Positions 25,530 to 34,924 are shown, numbered from the stretch's first letter. The stretch: DNA of 64,000 nt from Thermoproteota archaeon (GCA_027491785.1 JAOZGJ010000101.1:62001-126000), one strand, 5' to 3'. Made by a program: numbers and translations. The notes: generated by a model not told the origin, from the sequence alone.

Positions 25530-27197
25530 GTGAGATATAATGCGATCCTAAATATTGCCACCGAGGGGAGTAAGGATCTTTTCACGCTTCCGAGCAAGCA
25601 TATGGCATTATTATTCAATATTTTTGCCATTTTACTCCCTTACTACTGGCTTTATGTATTGAAACTTCGATCAGCTGCTCTAGAATATGTATCTTTTGCA
25701 CTAACTTTCCTCGTGATATCCTTAATGATGATTTGGAGAAGCGCCCCCTACCTCGATACTAGGAGATCTCTATGGGCTGGCTTCTTTGTTATATTGCCTT
25801 TAGCCATAGGTTCCTTCTTAGAGATAGCTCACATTCCTTTCTACTTCATGGTTTACACATCAGTTCTCCTTGCATCATTAATATCGTGGTCTCTAGGTGA
25901 GGGAGTTAGGGCAAAGGCGTTACCGATAGCTCTCTCTTTAGTTTCCCCATTAATGTGTAAATTCCAAGCTATTACATTCATTCTCTCTATAATAGCTATT
26001 TCATCGGCTTATTTAGTGGGGAAAGTCATTGGAAAGATTTCCGAGCCTGTATTGGGTTTCAAAAACTTCGATAGCGTCAAAGCTTTGGCTGAAATAGTTC
26101 TAAGCGGATCAGGACGAAAACTTGAGCAATCTCTGGAGAGAAGGGGGATTAAAGGTTTAGTTACTTATGATCTGATAAAGCTAGGAGATTTAGCCCTAGT
26201 TACAGCTGATATCCATCCAGGACCATTCAAGATGGGAAGCTATAATGCTCCTAGTAAGATACTCAGTTCGCTAGAGAGTAGAGGAGTGAAATCTGTATTC
26301 CTCAGAAGGGCCTGTTCGCATGAGAGAAATCTGGCTTCTAGCAGATATTTAGGTATGCTAATTAGCAGCATGCTTGATGATTTGGAAAAGACCTCTAAAT
26401 GCTGTATCAGTGCCCCTATATTCGCCAAAACCAAGAGCTTCGAACTCAGTGCCCAGAAGTTTGGTGATACAATACTATTTACTGTATCAGGCCATCTCCT
26501 AAGGAGTTTCGAGGACATTCCTCATGAAATAGAGGAGCTTGTTTCAAGGGAGTTAGGTGCCAGTATTTCCATAGTGGATCGACATGATTCACTCATGCCT
26601 GATCACTACGAAATGGCTTTTCCTGATACGGAACTGGGAAGGGAGCTCCTAGATGGGCTCATATCTCTGGGCAGCCGCATTCCAGCTAGGTGCTATGAGA
26701 AGGTGGAAGTCGGATATGCGGAAGGCCATCCCAGCTGGAAGAGCGTTGGAAGCGGGGGTATAAGGGTATTGAGCCTCAAAACCCAGGACTGGATTATTTC
26801 CTATCTCTCCATAGACGGTAACAATATGGTTCCTGAGCTCAGAGATGAACTGGATCGGATGACTCCTAAGGGTGTTAGCTTAGTAGTAGCGACCACAGAC
26901 ACCCATGAGGTGATCTCGACTAAAATAGCTTATAATCCCGTGGGAAAAGAATGTGAGAATGATTATAGCTGCCTAAGAGAGAAAGCTCTCTACCTAATGG
27001 AGTTAGTTAAGAAATCTCTGAGCTCGATGATCCCAGTAGAAGCTAGTTATTATAGAGGAAAGAGGGAAGTCACCTTCATAGGAAGGGATCTCATGGCTAT
27101 GCTATCTCTACTGATGAAAGTTGGCAGTATGGCTAAGTACTTGATAACATTGGCTCTAATGCCCCAAATCTTAATCCTTATATGGACTTTCTTATAG
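25530..27197 (+). CDS. DUF2070 family membrane protein
   Basis: A 555-residue protein matching archaeal DUF2070: about six transmembrane helices in residues 25-165, then a large soluble domain (SGSGRKLEQSLERRGIKG, VTADIHPGPFKMGSYN, HSRISIVDRHD-like region, GYAEGHPSWKSVGSGGIRVL) and a hydrophobic C-terminal helix. Histidine/aspartate clusters (DIHPGPF, DTHE) suggest a metal site. Function unknown. GTG 25530 follows a weak GGTGGGATGG. Confidence 0.85.
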   Translation: MRYNAILNIATEGSKDLFTLPSKHMALLFNIFAILLPYYWLYVLKLRSAALEYVSFALTFLVISLMMIWRSAPYLDTRRSLWAGFFVILPLAIGSFLEIAHIPFYFMVYTSVLLASLISWSLGEGVRAKALPIALSLVSPLMCKFQAITFILSIIAISSAYLVGKVIGKISEPVLGFKNFDSVKALAEIVLSGSGRKLEQSLERRGIKGLVTYDLIKLGDLALVTADIHPGPFKMGSYNAPSKILSSLESRGVKSVFLRRACSHERNLASSRYLGMLISSMLDDLEKTSKCCISAPIFAKTKSFELSAQKFGDTILFTVSGHLLRSFEDIPHEIEELVSRELGASISIVDRHDSLMPDHYEMAFPDTELGRELLDGLISLGSRIPARCYEKVEVGYAEGHPSWKSVGSGGIRVLSLKTQDWIISYLSIDGNNMVPELRDELDRMTPKGVSLVVATTDTHEVISTKIAYNPVGKECENDYSCLREKALYLMELVKKSLSSMIPVEASYYRGKREVTFIGRDLMAMLSLLMKVGSMAKYLITLALMPQILILIWTFL

Positions 27198-27237
27198 TGA
27201 GGTAAGGTTTATCTAGGGATTGGCTACCAGTAGTTAC

Positions 27238-27311
27238 GGGCCCGTAGCTCAGCATGGAAGAGCACCCGGCTTTTAACCGGGGGGTCGCGGGTTCGAATCC
27301 CGCCGGGCCCG
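27238..27311 (+). tRNA. tRNA-Lys (TTT anticodon)
   Basis: Perfect seven-base acceptor stem GGGCCCG/CGGGCCC, D-stem GCTC/GAGC, anticodon stem CCCGG/CCGGG around loop CTTTTAA, and T-arm GCGGG TTCGAAT CCCGC with discriminator G at 27311. No intron and no encoded CCA. Confidence 0.97.
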
Positions 27312-27409
27312 CTAAATTTTCTAAGCGAACACTTATATAGAAATTGGCTATTTAGTGAGAATAGATCGAAAAGCTAGGTATAACTTGAAGAAAATAAATC
27401 CGTAGCTTC

Positions 27410-27725
27410 CTACATTTTCCTAAGCGTCCTCTCTATATAATCGATTATCTCCCTATTTAAAGCTGGGTTAAGCGATATTGTTCTACCTCCTTTATGAAGC
27501 AGTAAGTATCTCTCTTTGATAAATTCTTTAATCAACATCCTAACCCTCTTCCCATCTCTCTTAACTTTTTTAGAGACCCAATTAACTACGCTGTCTAGAG
27601 GCAGATACCTAGCTTCCCAACAACCCTTCTCATAAGTTTATCCATTATATCAGCCTTAATCCAGCCTTAATCTCCTCACACCACCGATTTTCATTGGGTT
27701 CACTTATAGTACCTTTAGAAGATAA
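27410..27725 (-). pseudogene. Frameshifted remnant of a small basic conserved protein
   Basis: Reverse-strand reading gives SEPNENRWCEEIKA, then a frame break, IKADIMDKLMRR, another break, then CWEARYLPLDSVVNWVSKKV and a continuation ending IIDYIERTLRKM with a stop at 27410. The first break coincides with an 11-bp tandem duplication GATTAAGGCTG at about 27650-27672. The second would be repaired by one extra G in the AAGGG run. The pieces read as one HTH-like basic protein of about 100 residues. Sequencing error is possible for the G-run but not obviously for the duplication. Confidence 0.6.
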
Positions 27726-27821
27726 AAATTTAAATAATTTATTCCTCTAAGTTTAACTAATACTTATTAAAGTGGGAGAAATGCAGAGAAATTATATGTT
27801 TCGAAAGATTATGGCTCGATC

Positions 27822-28121
27822 TTGATAAAGACTTTAGGTGATTCTCCGAAGCTTAGGATAATAGACTTCTTTCTAGACAACCCGTTATTCGATTTTACGA
27901 AGAAGGAGGTTATAGAGGCTTTAGGTATGAGTAAGCAGACATTATACAAGTATTTCCCAGATTTAGAGAGATATGGAATAATTGAGGTATCTAGGAAGAT
28001 TGGTAGGGCTAAGCTATATAGAATAAATTTAAGGCATCCATTGATTGAAATGCTAAGAGAGTATGAGAAGAAGATATCACTACAGATAGCTGAAAGAGAA
28101 AGAGTAGCTGTAAAATTGTAA
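27822..28121 (+). CDS. Winged helix-turn-helix protein, start uncertain
   Basis: Encodes KLRIIDFFLDNPLFDFTKKE, the recognition segment GMSKQTLYKYFPDLERYGII and a basic wing (RKIGRAKLYRIN), a typical archaeal wHTH of about 100 residues. TTG 27822 is the first canonical start, but the frame is open back to 27771 and encodes protein-like NAEKLYVSKDYGSILIKTLG. An ATG at 27781 is out of frame by one base, so the 5' end may be frameshifted or use a non-canonical start. Lies in the decayed island after tRNA-Lys. Confidence 0.7.
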   Translation: MIKTLGDSPKLRIIDFFLDNPLFDFTKKEVIEALGMSKQTLYKYFPDLERYGIIEVSRKIGRAKLYRINLRHPLIEMLREYEKKISLQIAERERVAVKL

Positions 28122-28530
28122 TTTTTAATGGATGGGTAAATGGGTTATTCCCGTTTATTCGTCTTCTTATATATCCATTTCTTTAGATCATTTTTAGCAG
28201 GAGATTTCCTAGTTTTTGGTGATATTATGGATTTCTACACCAATGATTTGATTCGTTTACTATATTTTTTCTACCCTTATATTTTCTGCTACTTCTTTAG
28301 AATCTATAGAAGCTCCCTCTTTTAGCAAAATATGCGCGCCGTTAAAGCTCAATTTAGATAAAAAAGAGGTCTAAGATTAGCTTAGTAGGCCCGTTAGGTT
28401 AGTAACGTCATAATTTCTACTAATATTCCGGAGTTCATCCACTAAGTATTAAGTACCGTAAGGCTAAGTGCCTGAACTATGTTCTTTCAAATATCAGCTG
28501 CTATAGCTATTTAATTTAATCATTAAAAAA
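28122..28530. other. AT-rich non-coding stretch with a decayed reverse-strand gene
   Basis: No intact gene. On the minus strand, between about 28445 and 28260, fragments DELRNISRNYDVTNLTGLLS and SKLSFNGAHILLKEGASIDS plus KEVAENIRVEKI followed by a stop are protein-like but separated by stops and a frame change. A further lysine-rich stretch (28140-28240) also reads as minus-strand coding debris. I interpret the region as gene remnants rather than regulatory DNA. Confidence 0.45.
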
Positions 28531-28560
28531 ATGATACCTAATCAAGTAGGAGGGGGTTTA

Positions 28561-28929
28561 TTGAAGGAGTTAAGGGAAGCCAGAGAGTTAATAGCCAGCG
28601 CTATACAAGATAGGGAGAGAGGGGATAATATAAGCTTTTTAGAATCTATAAAGAAATCGATGATCCTCTCTTTCGAAGCATGCCTCTCAAAGCTAGGAAT
28701 TTCCAGTGGATCCGGCTATGATAATGTGCTTAAATTATATCTCATGATCCCTCACATGTATAGGCCCTCTATAGGAGAGCCGGAGCTGGAGGATTTCGAA
28801 TTTAGGTATAATCTGATAGTATCAAATGAAATGGGAGCTATATATGCGGATGAGAGGTTCCTAGATGCTAGCCAAGATCTAGCTGAAAGAGTGTATTTCT
28901 GGGCTGAAGCTTTGCTAGAAGAATTGTGA
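28561..28929 (+). CDS. Hypothetical alpha-helical protein, possibly HEPN-like
   Basis: About 122 residues, predicted almost wholly helical (KELREARELIASAIQDRE, SIKKSMILSFEACLSKLG, LDASQDLAERVYFWAEALL). Size and layout recall HEPN proteins, but the usual RxxxxH RNase motif is absent, so this is weak. TTG 28561 follows AGGAGGGGG at 28548-28556 with good spacing; ATG 28531 is an alternative. First intact gene after the decayed island. Confidence 0.6.
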   Translation: MKELREARELIASAIQDRERGDNISFLESIKKSMILSFEACLSKLGISSGSGYDNVLKLYLMIPHMYRPSIGEPELEDFEFRYNLIVSNEMGAIYADERFLDASQDLAERVYFWAEALLEEL

Positions 28930-28937
28930 AGGGAAAA

Positions 28938-30164
28938 TTACTCGAATCTTAGAGCCTTAGCTGGTTCTAATCTGGCAGCTTGAAGAGCCGGGGGTAGTGC
29001 TCCCAATATTGTTATGAGTAATGTGACTCCCGCTATTGCTGCTGCGTGTTCTGGTAGGAGAATAGGTGTTACTGAGAATGTAGTTGCATGGGGTCCTCCC
29101 ATTTCTCCTGGACCCATGATCATGGCGAGGAGGAGGGACGTACCATATCCGAGTAACATCCCAGATATTATGGCAATACTGCTCATCAGGATCCCTTCGA
29201 AAAGGAAAGATAGGGATATATCTCGTTGAGAGGCTCCCATGGCTCTCATTACCCCTATTATCCTTGTTCTTTCGGTTACGGCAGTGAACATCGCGTTCAT
29301 TATGCCTATTGAGGCCACAACTATCGTCATTGCAGCTATAGCCCCTAAGACCAAGAGCGACATGTTAACAACGGTATCTAGCTGCTTCTGAACGTCTTTC
29401 ATTGCTATTGGGAATGCCATATCACCATACTCATCACTGAGCTGATCAACCACGTAATCCACACTATTAACGTCATCTGCTATTATTGCTAGAATTGTGT
29501 ATCTTTTTTCACCAGTTAGTTTCACATAAAGTCTTGTAGCATAATCTAGAGGAGCCAGAACGGATCTGTCCACATCCGCCACGATAGAAGTCCCATAGGG
29601 AGCTAATATTCCATATATTCTAGGTCTGGTAGTCAGGGCCCTGCCGAAGGAGAATTTAGCATTAAGTCCTATTAAATCTGCCATTTCATCAGGAGGGACT
29701 TCCTCAAGTAGTTTTGAACCCAATATCACTGCTTCTTCTTTCTGATTTGATGGCCAATCCCCGTACATTAACTTTATCCCCGGAAATACATCTTCCACAT
29801 AGTTCATGTCTACTCCCATTACCACATAGGTTTTCGATTTACCTAGGAGGGTAGAATTCATGGGTATTCTTATCAGAGGCATAACCGCTTCTACTCCATC
29901 CATATCTTCTATCTTATTTATGTCTAGGTCATTGAAGCTCTTTTCCCTAGCTGTCAGGTATATGAGCCTCATGCTGCTTCCCTTAAATATATCTTTTAAG
30001 GCGAAACCATAGCCTGTAGCAAACGATATGACAGCAGTCAGCGTTAGTACTCCCAGAAATATCCCAAGCAATGTCAATGTCGCTCTTTTCCTTCTACTCA
30101 TCATAGCCTTGAAGGAGAATTTCACTATATCACGGAACTTCAACCTCTTCAGACCTCCTTCCAA
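28938..30164 (-). CDS. ABC transporter permease, MacB/FtsX-like
   Basis: 408 residues with the MacB architecture: one N-terminal helix (TLLGIFLGVLTLTAVIS), a large periplasm-like domain, then three C-terminal helices (LVLGAIAAMTIVVASIGIMN, FLFEGILMSSIAIISG, AAIAGVTLLITILGALPPA) ending PAKALRFE. The motif GIMNAMFTAVTERTRIIGVM is typical. The likely true start is TTG 30143, behind AGGAGGT. Third gene of an operon with the ATPase and a large extracellular protein. Confidence 0.9.
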   Translation of the reverse strand: MEGGLKRLKFRDIVKFSFKAMMSRRKRATLTLLGIFLGVLTLTAVISFATGYGFALKDIFKGSSMRLIYLTAREKSFNDLDINKIEDMDGVEAVMPLIRIPMNSTLLGKSKTYVVMGVDMNYVEDVFPGIKLMYGDWPSNQKEEAVILGSKLLEEVPPDEMADLIGLNAKFSFGRALTTRPRIYGILAPYGTSIVADVDRSVLAPLDYATRLYVKLTGEKRYTILAIIADDVNSVDYVVDQLSDEYGDMAFPIAMKDVQKQLDTVVNMSLLVLGAIAAMTIVVASIGIMNAMFTAVTERTRIIGVMRAMGASQRDISLSFLFEGILMSSIAIISGMLLGYGTSLLLAMIMGPGEMGGPHATTFSVTPILLPEHAAAIAGVTLLITILGALPPALQAARLEPAKALRFE

Positions 30165-31740
30165 AGGCTATTTTTCCTATGATTACACCTATTATTAGAC
30201 CAGCTAAAGCCCATATTATCCCATATTCAGGACTAATCAAAGTTGCTTGCCTAGATTTATTAGGAGCCACTGATGTTTGACCTTCCACTGCCACTTCCCT
30301 CCTAGACTCCTTCCAGTTTTCTGGAGATGCAAGGTACTTTACGGTAACTCCTATCTTCTGTGATAGCTTATCTGGACTAACTTTACATGAGAGGACGAAT
30401 CCCGTACTCTCACCGTTATCTAACTCTCCAAGATATGTAGATGTACCAACACATGCTCCAGAGTCTATTGTGACGTTAACGTTATCTGCCTCTCTGTTTC
30501 CAACATTAGCTAAATTACCCTTTATTCTCAATCTCCCTAGGCTATAGCTAGCGTCTAAGGAGGATATTACAACCCTAGCTTCCTCTATCCTTCCAAAACC
30601 GACCTCCGTCGTGAGTTCCTTTGTAACGTCCTTGCTATCCTCTTTCTCCTTGTAAGTGAACTGAAGATTTAGTCTATATGATTTGCTATCCTCAGAGGGC
30701 AGAAGGATTAAACTGATATTTCTGGAATCTCCTGGATTCAGATCGCCTAAGTCAAAGAGAGAGGGTCCTAGCACTGTTAGCGTCTTAGAGGAAAGCTGAA
30801 GCCTGACTCTTCTGGCAGTTTCATCTCCTACATTCTTCACTATCAGATTCACATCATTAGATATGCCGGCGCTAAGCATATGTTTACCTGACAGTACTAT
30901 TATGCTAGGCGAGGTTTCTTCACTATTTTTCTCCACAAGCGGTATATTAAAGACCTTTGAAATACTATAGTCCTTTCCTCCGCTTGAATAGTGAACCACA
31001 ACAGCGACCTTGTCAGTGTCTTGGTCTATATTCTCATCAACGTATGCTCCTATATCATATTTCACTACAGAGCCTGGTGTAAGTAAGGCTCCACCATTTA
31101 TGCTTGGATTTAGTATCTTAATGAGGGAAGCACTTAGCTGAACTGAGGTTATTATAGCATCTTCTTTACCCATATTCTTCAATGTCAGGTATAGTGTTGA
31201 TGATTCTCCTTTGACTCCCCTTCCGGCTAGGGTGAAATCTATGGTAGATCTCCCCTTGACCTCTAGCTTAAAGTGGAAGTCATTTGATCCCTTCTTGACG
31301 ACATCGCCGTCTTTATTCAGAATTTCATAGGAAACATTGAGATCGAAATCGTACCAGTCGGGAGGGGTCTTAGTTGGTACCTCTACATTGAATGTGAGCG
31401 AGAAGCCTTCTCCATCCTTAAAGCTCTCTTTCGCCAGCTGAATTCCCGGCAATAACGTCTCCTTGTCACCTCCGTTTGGATTCTTAAGAGGGCTCGGTAT
31501 TGTTAGAGTAGCTTCCAAAGGCCTAAGTGTATGGTTCTCTTCCACGGAAACTTGAAATACGACGAAGAGAGGAACTATGCCATCTCCTGAATGCACTACT
31601 ATAGAACCTTTTTGATTCCCCCAACTATAATCAACAAGACTTAAACTTCCCTTCATGGCAAACGAAGGGATCAAAGGCAAGAGCAAAACTACTAAAAAGG
31701 GAATGACAAATTTACGCCTTAACATTAGGAACCACCTCAC
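30130..31740 (-). CDS. Secreted, membrane-anchored CARDB/NEW3-like beta-sandwich protein
   Basis: A 536-residue protein with an N-terminal signal peptide (FVIPFLVVLLLPLIPSFAMK), several NEW3/CARDB-type repeats (for example TLYLTLKNMGKEDAIITSV, VNLIVKNVGDETARRVRLQL, RIKGNLANVGNREADNVNV), and a C-terminal transmembrane anchor (YGIIWALAGLIIGVIIG) with a short charged tail. This matches COG1361-like proteins found between MacB-type ATPase and permease genes in archaea. It overlaps both neighbours and probably works with the exporter outside the membrane. ATG 31725 after GGTGAGGTGG is an alternative start. Confidence 0.83.
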   Translation of the reverse strand: MRWFLMLRRKFVIPFLVVLLLPLIPSFAMKGSLSLVDYSWGNQKGSIVVHSGDGIVPLFVVFQVSVEENHTLRPLEATLTIPSPLKNPNGGDKETLLPGIQLAKESFKDGEGFSLTFNVEVPTKTPPDWYDFDLNVSYEILNKDGDVVKKGSNDFHFKLEVKGRSTIDFTLAGRGVKGESSTLYLTLKNMGKEDAIITSVQLSASLIKILNPSINGGALLTPGSVVKYDIGAYVDENIDQDTDKVAVVVHYSSGGKDYSISKVFNIPLVEKNSEETSPSIIVLSGKHMLSAGISNDVNLIVKNVGDETARRVRLQLSSKTLTVLGPSLFDLGDLNPGDSRNISLILLPSEDSKSYRLNLQFTYKEKEDSKDVTKELTTEVGFGRIEEARVVISSLDASYSLGRLRIKGNLANVGNREADNVNVTIDSGACVGTSTYLGELDNGESTGFVLSCKVSPDKLSQKIGVTVKYLASPENWKESRREVAVEGQTSVAPNKSRQATLISPEYGIIWALAGLIIGVIIGKIAFGRRSEEVEVP

Positions 31741-32413
31741 CTAGAATAGCTCCATCTCTTATCTTTATTATGCGATCAGCAGCCTCGGCCATTCTCTGAT
31801 CGTGAGTAACCATTACAACGGTCTTCCCTTCATCACTTAGAGATCTGAGCACTTTCATGATCTGTAGACCTGAGTTCGTATCTAGGTTCCCTGTGGGCTC
31901 ATCCGCTAGTATTATCGACGGATCATTTGCAAGGGATCTAGCTATTGCTACCCTCTGCTGTTCACCACCAGAAAGCTCAGATGGCTTATGATTAGCTCTG
32001 TGTTCTAATCCGACAGCCCTGAGGAGTTCCATTACTCTTTTCCTCCTATTTTTACGATACTCTCCTATGGCCAAAGCTAGCTCAACATTTTCGGCAGCGG
32101 TAAGCCATGGAACTAAATTGAATGTCTGAAATATGAAACCTATTGTTCTTCGACGAAGTAATGTAGCCCGCTTATCAGTCAATCTCATCACATTCATTCC
32201 CAATATCTTTACAGTACCTGAAGTCGGCTTCGTTAGGAGCCCCATTATACTGAGCAATGTCGTCTTTCCGCTACCAGAGGGACCCATTATAGCAACGAAT
32301 TCTCCCCTTCTGATAGTCAGTGATACTCCTCTAAGTGCCTCTACGTAGTTTTTTCTCGTTCCATACCTCTTTCTTACATCTACAAGTTCATACACTGGTA
32401 TCTCGCTGTCCAT
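31712..32413 (-). CDS. ABC transporter ATP-binding protein, MacB/LolD-like
   Basis: Walker [13 protein letters not shown]-loop [13 protein letters not shown], signature [15 protein letters not shown], Walker [13 protein letters not shown] and the switch VTHDQ are complete. MacB/LolD-family members energise mechanotransmission of FtsX-like permeases. I place the start at ATG 32413 ([13 protein letters not shown]); a longer reading to 32443 exists. Followed by the CARDB-like and permease genes, so ligand export or surface-protein handling is likely. Confidence 0.93.
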   Translation of the reverse strand: MDSEIPVYELVDVRKRYGTRKNYVEALRGVSLTIRRGEFVAIMGPSGSGKTTLLSIMGLLTKPTSGTVKILGMNVMRLTDKRATLLRRRTIGFIFQTFNLVPWLTAAENVELALAIGEYRKNRRKRVMELLRAVGLEHRANHKPSELSGGEQQRVAIARSLANDPSIILADEPTGNLDTNSGLQIMKVLRSLSDEGKTVVMVTHDQRMAEAADRIIKIRDGAILGEVVPNVKA

Positions 32414-32553
32414 AAGCACACCTTTTGTGTAAGAATTTAACATAGCTTAGTTAATAAACATTGCTAAGTAACTTTTTTGTTTTCTAGAAGCCCGAACTAG
32501 TTAAAGGGGGATGTGAAGCGATCGGAGGAAGGGTTAAAGGTCTCAAAGACCTT

Positions 32554-34029
32554 GTGAAGGATGTAGAAAAAGCTGTTATAGAAACTATTGGAGGAAAGAA
32601 TCATGCGATTATAGGAATAAGTGGTTTCGGCTCCGCTGGGTATCCCAAAGTCACTCCTGAAGCTATAGCAAAGCTGTATGATGAGGGAAGAATATCTACC
32701 CGAGTTACCCTCTTAACAGGGGCCTCAGCCTATAAAGTCGATCAAGTGCTTGGGGAGAGAGGTATCATAAGGAGGAGATACCCTTATCAATATAGCCCTG
32801 CGATGAGAAAGCTCATTAACTCTGGCAACGTCGAGTTTTACGACTATCATCTGGGTGAATGGCCCCAATACATTAGATCTGGGTTCCTAGGCAAAGCTGT
32901 AGGTAATATAGATATAGCAATAATAGAGGCAGTTTATGTGGATGAAGAAGGAATAGTCCCTTCTATGAGCGTTGGGGCCGTGGATGCGTTCGTCTCGAGA
33001 GCCAAGAAAGTGATCGTCGAGGTTAATCCGGATATACCGATGGAGCTGATGGGAATCCATGACATATACTCCCCGGGAATCCCTCCTGAGAGAGAGCCTA
33101 TACCCATAAAGGATGTAAGCGATAGGGTTGGAACCGATCGGTTAAAAGTGTCCAGAGATAAAATAGCTGCTATAGTGGAGTCAGGTGGATATGATAGAGG
33201 TGGAGATGTAGGTGAGCCCAGCTCTACGGAGAGGAGGATAGCAGATAACCTTCTTAATTTCCTTCAGGAGGAGATAGATGCTGGAAGGATACCTAAGAGG
33301 ATGCTTCCTATAGAATCTGGTGTAGGAACTGTCCAAGATGCTGTAATGTCTGCCATGGCGGAAGCAGGCATTAAAGGACTTAGAGCATGGACGGAGGTAG
33401 CTCAGGACTCCTTCTATAAGATGGTTGATGCTGGAGAGATGGAGTTCATTTCTGCCACCTCTCTCATGCTATCGCCTAGAGGAAGAGACTTCTTCTTCAG
33501 TAACATCTCAGATTTCAGGAAAGTAACGGTCCTTAGACCTCAATCAGTTACAAATGACTGGGAAGTGATAAGGAGGCTTGGTGTCATAGCGATGAACACG
33601 GCCGTGGAAGTGGATATCTATGGCTTCGTAAACAGTACTCATGTGATGGGAACTCATATAATCAACGGTATAGGAGGCTCGGGAGACTTCGCTAGGGCTT
33701 CTTATCTGAGCATATTCATAACGCCTTCCATGAGGAAGGGAGGAAAGATAAGCTGCATAGTGCCGATGGTCAGTCATGTTGATCACATAGATCACGACGT
33801 AGACATTATAGTAACCGAGCAGGGTGTTTGTGACTTAAGGGGTAAATCGCCTAGGGAGAGAGCAGTTGAGATAATAGATAAGTGCTCTCATCCTAATTAC
33901 AGAGATGCGCTACGTAAATACTTTGAGAGAGCTGTCAAGGAAGTAGGTGGGCACATGCCCATACTCCATGGTGAAGCATTATCATGGCATATGAAATATA
34001 GGGAAAAGGGAAGTATGGAGGTGATGTGA
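32554..34029 (+). CDS. Acetyl-CoA hydrolase/CoA-transferase family protein
   Basis: Moves CoA between acids (family includes succinyl-CoA:acetate and 4-hydroxybutyrate CoA-transferases). The catalytic Glu sits in WTEVAQDSFY, and the family motif INGIGGSGDFARASYLSIF is intact, as is IIVTEQGVCDLRG. 491 residues from GTG 32554. The frame stays open upstream to 32488 and encodes family-like GGRVKGLKDLVKD, so translation probably starts earlier, at a non-canonical codon such as ATC 32521 or GTT 32533 (behind GGAGG). It may link acyl-CoA from the 2-oxoacid oxidoreductases to free acids. Confidence 0.88.
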   Translation: MKDVEKAVIETIGGKNHAIIGISGFGSAGYPKVTPEAIAKLYDEGRISTRVTLLTGASAYKVDQVLGERGIIRRRYPYQYSPAMRKLINSGNVEFYDYHLGEWPQYIRSGFLGKAVGNIDIAIIEAVYVDEEGIVPSMSVGAVDAFVSRAKKVIVEVNPDIPMELMGIHDIYSPGIPPEREPIPIKDVSDRVGTDRLKVSRDKIAAIVESGGYDRGGDVGEPSSTERRIADNLLNFLQEEIDAGRIPKRMLPIESGVGTVQDAVMSAMAEAGIKGLRAWTEVAQDSFYKMVDAGEMEFISATSLMLSPRGRDFFFSNISDFRKVTVLRPQSVTNDWEVIRRLGVIAMNTAVEVDIYGFVNSTHVMGTHIINGIGGSGDFARASYLSIFITPSMRKGGKISCIVPMVSHVDHIDHDVDIIVTEQGVCDLRGKSPRERAVEIIDKCSHPNYRDALRKYFERAVKEVGGHMPILHGEALSWHMKYREKGSMEVM

Positions 34030-34033
34030 TTCT

Positions 34034-34576
34034 ATGATCCCCTTTAAGGACAAGAGACCTTACATTCACGAAACAGCTTTTATTGACCCAGGAGCTAGAA
34101 TAGCTGGTGATGTATCCGTTTTAGAGGATAGCGCTATCTATTTCGGTTCTGTTGTAAGAGGAGACGATGATTCTGTGGTAATAGGACCTGAAACGGGTAT
34201 CCTAGAGTTATGCCTTGTAGAAGCACCTGCGGGCCATCCAGTGGAAGTGAGGAGAGCCCTCATATCTCATTCAGCCATTGTCCATGGAGCAAAGATCCTA
34301 GACGATGCTGTGGTAGGTATAGGGGCTAGGGTACTCGATGGGGCTATTGTGGGAGAGGGAGCCGTAGTGGGAGCGGGAGCTCTGGTACCCCCTGGCAAAG
34401 AGGTTCCTCCAGCTACTCTAGTCCTAGGTATACCAGCGAAAAAAGTTAGAGAACTTAGCGAAGATGAAATCAGAAATTTTAGGAGAGAGAGGGAGATAGT
34501 TCTCGAAAAGGGTAAGATCTACAAGGAGTTCTTCCAAAGGGAACTATCTAAGGGATACTATGGATCTCTCAAATAG
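34034..34576 (+). CDS. Gamma-carbonic-anhydrase-like hexapeptide-repeat protein
   Basis: 180 residues of left-handed beta helix: YIHETAFIDPGARIAGDVSV, GIGARVLDGAIVGEGAVVG, GIPAKKVREL. Gamma carbonic anhydrases need three zinc His. Two are present in SHSAIVHG, but the first, normally in a VVH-type turn, reads LCLVEAP, so His appears replaced by Glu. It may be a degenerate YrdA/PaaY-type enzyme or bind metal differently. Four nt after the CoA-transferase and likely co-transcribed. Confidence 0.85.
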   Translation: MIPFKDKRPYIHETAFIDPGARIAGDVSVLEDSAIYFGSVVRGDDDSVVIGPETGILELCLVEAPAGHPVEVRRALISHSAIVHGAKILDDAVVGIGARVLDGAIVGEGAVVGAGALVPPGKEVPPATLVLGIPAKKVRELSEDEIRNFRREREIVLEKGKIYKEFFQRELSKGYYGSLK

Positions 34577-34924
34577 CATAACTAGGTTAGCTAGATCCTT
34601 CCCTAAGACATCTTCTATTTCCCTTAAAAATTCGTTTCTAAGTTGATTATAATTGAGATGAAGCTTCTCCTCCATTTGCCTCAGATTATATGAGGCTAGC
34701 TTGATAATATCTTCATCCTCGTCTGTGGGAGGCTTAGATGTCATTGATTCCTTAATTAGCTCGAAACTCTCGAGAAATGATTTTTTATCGCTTATAGGTA
34801 ATCTCTCGACGTAAGCTCTCGCCATATAATCTATTATACAAGCCAGTTTGTCACTGGGAAGATACTCCCCTGCCAAGGATAGGGTTCTCACACTCTCAAA
34901 TAAGGCTTCTATTATCATGCTCAT
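34544..34924 (-). CDS. Hypothetical alpha-helical protein
   Basis: A 126-residue protein with helical, charged composition (SMIIEALFESVRTLSLAGEY, KSFLESFELIKESM, EFLREIEDVLGKDLANLVML). No family recognised. It is divergent from hisD and overlaps the 3' end of the hexapeptide gene by 33 nt. Real gene favoured by protein-like composition and by filling the whole gap. Confidence 0.6.
   Translation of the reverse strand: MSMIIEALFESVRTLSLAGEYLPSDKLACIIDYMARAYVERLPISDKKSFLESFELIKESMTSKPPTDEDEDIIKLASYNLRQMEEKLHLNYNQLRNEFLREIEDVLGKDLANLVMLFERSIVSLR

Noticed and set aside
28140..28325. 61-codon plus-strand frame rich in Phe and Tyr
   Set aside because: The composition is what lysine-rich minus-strand coding debris looks like in antisense; no ribosome-binding site or family features.
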